A stretch of DNA of 21,323 nt from contig JAILCJ010000187.1 in NCBI GenBank assembly GCA_024680445.1, positions 1 through 21,323 of the forward strand. Direction: 5' to 3'. This document shows, one piece after another, positions 15,841 through 21,323 of this stretch. The notes below the pieces were generated by a model. That model was given only the letters and a program-made list of their open reading frames with translations. It was not told the DNA's origin and did no database searches. Both the position numbers and the translations under genes were made by a program. This DNA comes from Campylobacter sp. (GTDB lineage Bacteria > Campylobacterota > Campylobacteria > Campylobacterales > Campylobacteraceae). Each line of letters starts with the position of its first letter. Position 1 is the stretch's first letter.

Positions 15841-15887
15841 CTAGCTAAATTTGATATCAAATTTGATGAGTATCAAATTTGGGCTAG
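15841..15887 (+). terminator. Hairpin with AAATTT palindromes, downstream of thiD
   Basis: Left arm CTAGC (15841-15845) plus AAATTTGATA (15847-15856) pairs with TATCAAATTT (15871-15880) plus GCTAG (15883-15887), a stem of about 15 bp with a small bulge. It is followed by ATAATTTATTTTTG, a T-rich tail on the plus strand. It lies 23 nt after the thiD stop. This is the clearest case of the palindrome family being part of a terminator. Confidence 0.65.
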
Positions 15888-15923
15888 ATAATTTATTTTT
15901 GCTTTAAATGCTATCAAATTTGA
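15847..15923. repeat. Four AAATTT-centred palindrome copies between thiD and groEL
   Basis: AAATTTGATA at 15847-15856, full ATCAAATTTGAT at 15856-15867, TATCAAATTTG at 15871-15881, and ATCAAATTTGA at 15913-15923. Confidence 0.85.
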
Positions 15924-16186
15924 AACAAATTAAAGCAAGGATAAATTTACAATTTTATGATTTGCTTTGTAAAAATAATAAATTTGCTGCTAATTTTTAG
16001 CAACTTTTGCACTCAAAAATCGCACTTTTTTGCATAAAAAACATGGCGTGTTTTGCTTGAAGTAAGATATTATCTTTGAATTTGAGCGTAAGTTTGTGGT
16101 ATTTTGCGTGAAATTTTATCATTGTCGGCGTTTAAAAATTGCTTCAAAAAGACTACTAAATGCACCAAAATTTAAAAATTATAAGT

Positions 16187-16219
16187 TTCGCAAACCCCAC
16201 TTTTGGTGAGATTTGCGAA
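16187..16219 (-). terminator. Hairpin downstream of groEL
   Basis: The outer arms TTCGCAAA (16187-16194) and TTTGCGAA (16212-16219) are perfectly complementary. The inner arms pair with two mismatches and leave a loop of about 5 nt. Read on the minus strand, the stem lies 52 nt after the groEL stop and is followed by ACTTATAATTTTT, so it is a good candidate for the groESL terminator. Confidence 0.65.
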
Positions 16220-16271
16220 GATTTGTGAGTAAAGAAGGGTAAGTCTTATATGCGTTTTGGGCTAAATCGCA

Positions 16272-17909
16272 TTACATCATGCCGCCCATGCCACCCATAC
16301 CGCCCATGTCAGGCATAGCTGGCATAGCTGGTTTGTCTTCTTTTATTTCGCTTATTGTTGCTTCTGTTGTTAAGAGCAAGCTTGCTACTGAAACGGCGTT
16401 TTGAAGTGCGATTCTTTCGACTTTTACTGGGTCTATGATACCAGCTTCAAACATATTTACATATTCGCCACTTGCAGCGTTAAAGCCATAGTTTTCGTCC
16501 TTGCTGCTTTCGATAGCGTTTGCGACTACACCAGCGTCAAAACCGGCATTTTCAGCGATTTGGCGAAGTGGAGCACGAAGGGCACGGCGAACTATGTCAG
16601 CACCGATAGCTTCGTCACCTTTAAGGTTTAGATTTACACGTTTTGACGCAAATATCAAAGCCGAGCCACCGCCAACGACTATGCCTTCTTCAACGGCTGC
16701 ACGAGTTGCACTCAAAGCGTCATCAACACGGTCTTTTTTCTCTTTCATTTCGGTTTCTGTTGCGGCACCTACCTTGATAACAGCTACGCCACCGCTTAGT
16801 TTTGCTAGTCTTTCTTGAAGTTTTTCTCTATCATAATCGCTTGTAGTTTCGGCGATTTGTGCTTTGATTTGAGCTACTCTTGCGTCTATGGTAGTTTTTT
16901 CTCCAGCACCATTTACGATAGTTGTATTGTCTTTGTCTATTACTACGCTTGAAGCTTGTCCAAGGTCTTGCAAACTCGCACTTTCAAGTGTTCTACCAAG
17001 CTCTTCGCTTATGACCGAACCGCCTGTTAAAATGGCTATATCTTCAAGCATTGCTTTACGACGATCGCCAAATCCTGGAGCCTTAACGGCAGAAATATTT
17101 AAAACACCACGAAGTTTATTTACAACCAAGGTTGCAAGTGCTTCGCCTTCGATATCTTCGGCTATGATAAGTAAAGGTTTGCCTGTTTTTTGTATGGCTT
17201 CAAGCACTGGTAAAAGGTCTTTTAAATTTGATATTTTTTTATCAAAAAGTAGTATATAAGGACTGCTTAGTTCAACTTGCATTTTTTCAGCATTTGTGAT
17301 GAAGTAAGGGCTTAGATAACCTCTATCAAATTGCATACCCTCAACAACACTTAGTTCATCTTGTATAGATTTTGCTTCTTCGACAGTGATAACGCCGTCT
17401 TTGCCGACTTTTTCCATGGCGTCAGCTATTAGCTTGCCTATGCTTTCATCAGAATTTGCAGAGATTGTAGCGATTTGAGCTACTTCTTTTGAACCTGAAA
17501 CTTTTTTTGAAATTTTCTTTAATTCTTCGATAAGAGCGGCAACTTCTTTATCCATACCGCGTTTTACTTCGATAGGATTCGCACCGGCTGTGATATTTCT
17601 TAGTCCTTCTTTAAAGATAGCGTGAGCCAAAACCGTTGCAGTTGTAGTGCCGTCTCCTGCTTGATCGTTAGTTTTGCTAGCAACTTCACGAACCAAACTT
17701 GCACCCATGTTTTCAAGAGTATCTTTTAAATCAACTTCTTTTGCGACACTAACGCCGTCTTTTGTGATAGATGGTGCACCAAAACTTTTTTGTATAAGTA
17801 CATTTCTACCTCTTGGTCCCATTGTAACTTTTACAGCGTCATTTAGTTTGCGAACGCCGTCATAAAGGCGGTTTCTTGCCTCATCAGAATAGTAAATTTC
17901 TTTTGCCAT
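16272..17909 (-). CDS. groEL: 60 kDa chaperonin GroEL
   Basis: ATP-driven folding chamber subunit, cytosolic. At 545 aa it has normal length. It begins [19 protein letters not shown], then [36 protein letters not shown] with the catalytic aspartate, [10 protein letters not shown], the apical domain [14 protein letters not shown], and VVGGGSALI. It ends in the usual Gly-Gly-Met repeats ([10 protein letters not shown]). The start has AAAGGA at an ordinary distance upstream. It is downstream of groES on the same strand, but unusually far away (285 nt instead of the common few dozen). A hairpin follows at 16187-16219. Confidence 0.98.
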   Translation of the reverse strand: MAKEIYYSDEARNRLYDGVRKLNDAVKVTMGPRGRNVLIQKSFGAPSITKDGVSVAKEVDLKDTLENMGASLVREVASKTNDQAGDGTTTATVLAHAIFKEGLRNITAGANPIEVKRGMDKEVAALIEELKKISKKVSGSKEVAQIATISANSDESIGKLIADAMEKVGKDGVITVEEAKSIQDELSVVEGMQFDRGYLSPYFITNAEKMQVELSSPYILLFDKKISNLKDLLPVLEAIQKTGKPLLIIAEDIEGEALATLVVNKLRGVLNISAVKAPGFGDRRKAMLEDIAILTGGSVISEELGRTLESASLQDLGQASSVVIDKDNTTIVNGAGEKTTIDARVAQIKAQIAETTSDYDREKLQERLAKLSGGVAVIKVGAATETEMKEKKDRVDDALSATRAAVEEGIVVGGGSALIFASKRVNLNLKGDEAIGADIVRRALRAPLRQIAENAGFDAGVVANAIESSKDENYGFNAASGEYVNMFEAGIIDPVKVERIALQNAVSVASLLLTTEATISEIKEDKPAMPAMPDMGGMGGMGGMM

Positions 17910-17927
17910 TTTTTTTCCTTTCGGTTT

Positions 17928-18194
17928 TTAAATTTTTATTTTAAAAGTGGTAAATTTACCACCAAATTTATAGTCAAATTTGACTAAATAATATTTGGAA
18001 TTTTTGCTATTTTCATTAAAAATTTGCAAATTTTTTGAAATTTCGTATCTTTTTACAAACAAATTTGATAAAAAAGTGTTTTGAAAAAGTGCCGAAAACT
18101 CGCTAAGTAATTTTGATATTTTTATTTGAAAATCGCATGTTTTGCTTTGATTTGAGATCATATCCAAGCTTTTAAATTCCGAAATTTTTAACAT
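17928..18194 (-). CDS. Doubtful 88-codon ORF between groES and groEL
   Basis: An open frame of 88 codons starts with an ATG that directly follows the groES stop (TAAATG) and ends 18 nt before groEL. The predicted protein is rich in Lys, Ser, Asn and Phe, has no recognised domain, and has no signal peptide or membrane helix. There is no ribosome binding site at a proper distance: the nearest AGG is about 13 nt away. The 3' end of the frame runs through two perfect palindromes. The length without a stop in such AT-rich DNA is suggestive, and coupling to groES translation is possible. A non-coding insert or a decayed gene is equally likely. Confidence 0.25.
   Translation of the reverse strand: MLKISEFKSLDMISNQSKTCDFQIKISKLLSEFSALFQNTFLSNLFVKRYEISKNLQIFNENSKNSKYYLVKFDYKFGGKFTTFKIKI
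17947..17986. repeat. Two perfect 16-bp palindromes in the groES-groEL gap
   Basis: GTGGTAAATTTACCAC at 17947-17962 and TAGTCAAATTTGACTA at 17971-17986, both centred on AAATTT and 24 bp apart centre to centre. They lie 38-63 nt upstream of the groEL start codon. The second contains TCAAATTTGA, the core of the palindrome found in the other gaps. Confidence 0.85.
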
Positions 18195-18455
18195 TTATTT
18201 TATTACGCCTAAAACATCGTCAATGTTTAGCACAAGGTAGTCTTTGCCGTCAAGATTTATCTCTGTTCCGCCGTATTTTGCAAATACGACACTATCGCCA
18301 ACTTTAACGCCTTCGACCTCATTACTAACAGCCAAAACCTTACCACTTAAAGGTTTTTCTTTTGCATTATCAGGTATAATAATGCCTGAAGTTGTCGTTT
18401 TGGTTTCTTCAACACGTTCAACTAAAACGCGTTTGCCTAATGGTTGAAAATTCAT
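18195..18455 (-). CDS. groES: 10 kDa co-chaperonin GroES
   Basis: Heptameric lid of the GroEL chamber. The 86-residue protein begins [34 protein letters not shown], with the mobile loop at about residues 18-32. It continues with [29 protein letters not shown] and ends [14 protein letters not shown], all standard GroES features. The start at 18455 has AAGGAT upstream on the minus strand. The promoter and a CIRCE-type operator lie in the divergent gap 18456-18629. Confidence 0.97.
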   Translation of the reverse strand: MNFQPLGKRVLVERVEETKTTTSGIIIPDNAKEKPLSGKVLAVSNEVEGVKVGDSVVFAKYGGTEINLDGKDYLVLNIDDVLGVIK

Positions 18456-18488
18456 TTCTTCATCCTTTTTGGTTAAATTTTTTGTTTT

Positions 18489-18515
18489 TTAGCACTCTGT
18501 ATTTTTGAGTGACGA
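18489..18515 (-). promoter_or_regulatory. CIRCE-type HrcA operator of groES, one arm degenerate
   Basis: On the plus strand: TTAGCACTC (18489-18497), 9 nt, then GAGTGACGA (18507-18515). The CIRCE consensus is TTAGCACTC-N9-GAGTGCTAA, so one arm is perfect and the other keeps GAGTG but not CTAA. The spacing is exact. It overlaps the expected groES transcription start, as expected for HrcA repression. A further half-site TTAGCACTT lies at 18520-18528. Confidence 0.75.
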
Positions 18516-18516
18516 A

Positions 18517-18545
18517 ATGTTAGCACTTTTTTATGTAAAAGTCAA
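18517..18545 (-). promoter_or_regulatory. Sigma-70-type promoter of groES
   Basis: On the minus strand: -35 TTGACT (18540-18545), a 17-nt spacer, and -10 TAACAT (18517-18522). The start of transcription would be near 18510, inside the CIRCE operator. A recognisable -35 is uncommon for Campylobacter. Confidence 0.65.
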
Positions 18546-18629
18546 TATTTTAAAGATTAAATTTAATATACTTTAGTCTAATTGGCTCAATAATTATGAT
18601 ATAAAATAGTTAAATCATAAGGAGATAGC

Positions 18630-21191
18630 ATGAAAATTTTTACATATTTTTTGAGTTTTATTTTGCTTTTGTTGCTTGGAGCTTATATAGTTTTGTTTAC
18701 AGGCTTTGGAAATTCGCTTCTTAGCCCGTATTTACAAAATTTGCTTAGCGAAAAAACAGCTTTAAACATAAAAATAAACGAATTTATGTTAAATACTAGC
18801 GATATTAAGCTAAACGCCGACATAAACGAAGAAATAGGGCTAAATGTCGAGGGTAAACTTTCTTTATTTACTCAAAAAATGGATTTGGTTTATAATGTTG
18901 CGGCTAAAAATTTAAGCACTTTTAAAATAGATCTGAACGAGCAAATTGGCTTAAAAGGACAGGTAAAGGGCAGGTTTAGCGATTTTGATGCAAACGGACT
19001 TGGCAAGGCCTTTGATAGCGATATAAATTTCTTGGCAAATGTCAAAAACTATGCACCGCTTAGCCTTGTTTTAAATGCAAAGGGTTTAAATTTGACTAAG
19101 ATTTTAGCCCTTGCAAAACAGCCAAATTTTGCCTCTGGTAAGTTAAATTTAAGTGCAAATTTAAAAGAGGTCAATGCTACTTCGCAAGGTTTAGTAAGTC
19201 TTGACATGAACGCAGTTGCAAATAACGCTGTTTTGAAAAAAGAATTTAACCTAACTTTGCCGTCAAATTTTACTCTTAAACTCACAAGCGACGCCTTGGT
19301 AAATGGCGATAATATCGTGGCAAAAAGCGAAGTGCTAAGTCCTATCGCCACGGCAAAGGCAAACAAAACTAGTTACAATCTCGCAGACAAAAAATTGCAT
19401 AGCGATTTAAATGTAAACATAGCAAATCTTGCAAAATTAGAGCCTATCATCAAGCAAAAATTGAGTGGCTCTTTGAGCGTTGATGCAAATATTGGAGTTC
19501 AAAACGGCAAAATTACCTTGCTTGAAGCCTTATTAAAAGGGCTTGGCGGCTCGGTAAATGCAAATTTAGACGGCGAAAATTTAAATGCTAAAATTTCAGG
19601 TATAAAAATAGATGAGATTTTAAAACTTTTAGCCCAACCAGCTCTTGCAAATGGCGTTATAAACGGCGATGCGGTGCTTAGCGGTTTAAAAGACGGCAAA
19701 GATATAGCAGGCAAAATTTCGCTTAAAACTTCTGGGGCAAATTTGGATCCAAAAGGATTTAAAAGTCTTGGTTTAAATATGCCAAACGCCGTGCCTATCG
19801 AGCTTAACGCAAAAACAGAAGTAAAAAATTCAAAAGCAGTGCTTGATGCGTCCTTGCTTTCATCTTTGCTAAATTTAAAGAATTTAAAGGCAAATTATAA
19901 TCTCGAAAGCAAAGATGCAGACGCGAAATTTAGCCTTGAAGCCTTAGATCTTAACAAATTTCAAAGCATAGTTGGAGCTAAGCTTAGCGGTGAAGTAAGA
20001 TTAAATGCGGATATGGCTATAAAAAATAACGCCCTAAGCGTGCTAAACCTTAACGGCAAGGGGCTTGGTGGCGATATCAAAGCGAATTTAAAGGGCGAAA
20101 ATTTAAAGTTGAGTTTGCAAAATTCTAGCTTAAAAGATCTGTTTTTGCTTATCGGTCAAAAACCGCTTGCAAACGCAAATATAAATTTGGACGCTGATTT
20201 TACTTCGCTAGATATGAAAAATTTAAACGCAAAAGCGAATTTAGACATCAAAAATGGCGAATTTTACGCAGATGAAATGAGTAAATTTTTACAAAAAGAC
20301 TTTCCAAAAGGCGTAAAATTTAATTCAAAAAGCGACATAAATATACAAAAAAGCGTGGCAAATATATCATCAAATTTGCTTACAAGTTTGATAAATTTAA
20401 ACGATATAAAGGGCAAGTATAACCTTAACACTTCAAAGGCAGATATCACACTAAATGCCGTTATAAACGAGCTTAGCAAGCTAAAATTCATAACTTCAAC
20501 TCCGCTTTATGGTAAGCTTGAACTAAACGCGAAAATGAATAAAGACGGCGAAAATTTAAGCGCCACCCTAACTTCGCCAAAACTTGCAGACGGCAAGCTA
20601 AACGCCAGTTATAAAAACTCAAAACTCGTTGCAAATTTGGCTGGATTTAATTTCAAAGGACTTAGTGCCTTGCTGGGATTTGACTATTTTTACGACGGGA
20701 TAGGGGACGCAAAGCTAAACTATAACACCGCTTCAAAACTCGGTGATTTTGACATAGATATCAAAGAAGGAAGGCTTGTGGCTACGAAATTTACGAACAC
20801 CGTTAAGACTTTTAGCGGCAGAGATATCACGACCGAGATTTATAAAGACGGCAAAATCAAGGGCAATATCGTAAAAGACGATATCGATTTTAACGCCAAA
20901 ATGTCGGCACAACGAAGCGATATAAATATCCAAAAAGGCACCCTAAATACCGCCACTTCACGCATAAACATACCGATAGATTTTCGTTATGAAAAAACAG
21001 ACGCAAAAATTTCTATCACCGGCACGACAAAAGAGCCAAAATACAGCGTAAGTTCTGAGTATATCAAAGGCAAGATCACCAAAGAAATCGACAGATTCTT
21101 GGATAGAAAACTAAATAAAAACGGCGGTGAAAATTCAGAAAATGACGCCAAAAAAGACGCCGTTAAAAGCATTTTAAAAGGGCTTTTTTAA
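18630..21191 (+). CDS. Large AsmA-like repeat protein (probable envelope lipid-transfer type)
   Basis: An 853-residue protein anchored by one N-terminal helix (about residues 3-26, MKIFTYFLSFILLLLLGAYIV) with the rest in the periplasm. The chain is rich in Asn, Leu, Lys and Ser, and alternating polar/hydrophobic residues suggest a long beta-structure. It contains internal repeats of about 174 residues: the YNL segments start at Y249, Y423 and Y597, and the segments like GIKIDEILKLL start at G152, G324, N498 and G672. GLGGxxxANLxGENL occurs at 304 and 478. The C-terminus (ISITGTTKEPKYSVSSEYIKGKI, then a charged tail) resembles AsmA/YdbH-type proteins. Phospholipid transport between membranes is an inference from that likeness. 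The ATG at 18630 has AAGGAGA at 18619-18625. It is divergent from groES. Confidence 0.6.
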   Translation: MKIFTYFLSFILLLLLGAYIVLFTGFGNSLLSPYLQNLLSEKTALNIKINEFMLNTSDIKLNADINEEIGLNVEGKLSLFTQKMDLVYNVAAKNLSTFKIDLNEQIGLKGQVKGRFSDFDANGLGKAFDSDINFLANVKNYAPLSLVLNAKGLNLTKILALAKQPNFASGKLNLSANLKEVNATSQGLVSLDMNAVANNAVLKKEFNLTLPSNFTLKLTSDALVNGDNIVAKSEVLSPIATAKANKTSYNLADKKLHSDLNVNIANLAKLEPIIKQKLSGSLSVDANIGVQNGKITLLEALLKGLGGSVNANLDGENLNAKISGIKIDEILKLLAQPALANGVINGDAVLSGLKDGKDIAGKISLKTSGANLDPKGFKSLGLNMPNAVPIELNAKTEVKNSKAVLDASLLSSLLNLKNLKANYNLESKDADAKFSLEALDLNKFQSIVGAKLSGEVRLNADMAIKNNALSVLNLNGKGLGGDIKANLKGENLKLSLQNSSLKDLFLLIGQKPLANANINLDADFTSLDMKNLNAKANLDIKNGEFYADEMSKFLQKDFPKGVKFNSKSDINIQKSVANISSNLLTSLINLNDIKGKYNLNTSKADITLNAVINELSKLKFITSTPLYGKLELNAKMNKDGENLSATLTSPKLADGKLNASYKNSKLVANLAGFNFKGLSALLGFDYFYDGIGDAKLNYNTASKLGDFDIDIKEGRLVATKFTNTVKTFSGRDITTEIYKDGKIKGNIVKDDIDFNAKMSAQRSDINIQKGTLNTATSRINIPIDFRYEKTDAKISITGTTKEPKYSVSSEYIKGKITKEIDRFLDRKLNKNGGENSENDAKKDAVKSILKGLF

Positions 21192-21197
21192 GCCTTT
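21177..21197 (+). terminator. Weak hairpin at the end of the AsmA-like gene
   Basis: AAAG plus GCTT (21177-21185, with one bulged G) can pair with AAGCCTTT (21190-21197) around a TTTT loop. The hairpin overlaps the stop codon and has no good T-tail, so it is a weak candidate. Confidence 0.3.
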
Positions 21198-21202
21198 AAA
21201 CA

Positions 21203-21321
21203 ATCAAATTTGGTGATAAATTCATCAAATTTGATTTATATTTTTGCCACCCTGTGGATTTTTATCAAATTTGATATATTTTTTTAAGTCACCCTGTGGA
21301 TTTTTTGCTTTATCAAATTTG
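21203..21321. repeat. Cluster of four ATCAAATTTG palindromes interleaved with ACCCTGTGGATTTTT
   Basis: Palindrome copies begin at 21203, 21224, 21264 and 21312; those at 21224 and 21264 are full 12-bp copies. ACCCTGTGGATTTTT lies between them at 21249-21263 and 21291-21305. The steps are 21, 40 and 48 bp, close to multiples of the pitch seen at 4320-4487. The window ends inside the cluster. Confidence 0.85.
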
Positions 21322-21323
21322 GT

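Larger units (their letters stand above)
15818..16271. other. 454-nt gap between thiD and groEL (convergent ends)
   Basis: The left part holds the AAATTT palindromes and the thiD hairpin (15841-15887, with a last copy at 15913). The right part holds the groEL hairpin (16187-16219). Between about 15925 and 16185 I find no open frame with a ribosome binding site, no tRNA and no strong stem. The best is a weak 6-bp hairpin, TGCTAA/TTAGCA, at 15988-16002. The middle could be a gene remnant or an unannotated small RNA, but nothing in the sequence shows either. Confidence 0.6.

Noticed and set aside
16501..17259. Plus-strand frames opposite groEL (105 and 123 codons)
   Set aside because: They are antisense shadows of a strongly conserved gene; their Ser/Ala/Pro-rich composition follows from groEL codon usage.
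1..21323. tRNA, rRNA, insertion sequence or prophage genes
   Set aside because: No cloverleaf-like segment, rRNA motif, transposase, integrase or phage structural gene could be recognised on either strand.

Overview
The window looks like chromosomal DNA of a Campylobacter species or a very close relative, probably not C. jejuni. The DNA is AT-rich and gene-dense. TTG and GTG starts are frequent, and ribosome binding sites are of the AAGGA type. Several genes point to Campylobacterota: the futalosine menaquinone enzyme MqnC, a PgbA_N-type protein beside a Csd3/Pgp3-type peptidoglycan hydrolase, a short ComEC, and a HrcA/CIRCE-type groESL promoter. I found no rRNA, tRNA, insertion sequence, phage or CRISPR array.

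Layout. (1) 1-115, minus: the start of a lipoprotein gene that runs off the window. (2) 239-4312, plus: a tight overlapping operon of mqnC, an M16-family protein with a destroyed zinc site, and recG. From memory this matches C. jejuni Cj0462-Cj0464. (3) 4313-4539: a gap packed with seven copies of the palindrome ATCAAATTTGAT at about 22-bp pitch. (4) 4540-5219, plus: a small gene that resembles the CRISPR ring nuclease Csx20, and a DUF333 lipoprotein. (5) 5329-9086, plus: ispG, dnaB and a short ComEC. (6) 9079-10575, minus: a YihY/BrkB membrane protein and a PgbA_N-like secreted protein, convergent with comEC. (7) 10689-14835, plus: an M23 peptidase, mgtE, a NUDT14-like Nudix hydrolase and a TerC-family protein. 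(8) 15035-15817, plus: thiD. (9) 16272-18455, minus: groES and groEL, separated by an unusual 285-nt insert. (10) 18630-21191, plus: a large AsmA-like protein built from repeats of about 174 residues. (11) 21192-21323: another cluster of the AAATTT-centred palindromes.

Most genes are housekeeping: menaquinone and isoprenoid synthesis, replication and repair, thiamine, chaperones, magnesium transport and envelope maintenance. The less ordinary content is of three kinds. First, the Csx20-like gene has no CRISPR locus in view and sits directly behind a phased palindrome array. Second, a family of AAATTT-centred palindromes, with a companion repeat ACCCTGTGGATTTTT, fills gaps downstream of genes but is absent from the three divergent promoter gaps. 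In two gaps these palindromes are folded into probable terminators. Third, the groES-groEL insert carries an 88-codon open frame and two perfect 16-bp palindromes. Family assignments rest on recalled motifs and no database search was possible.
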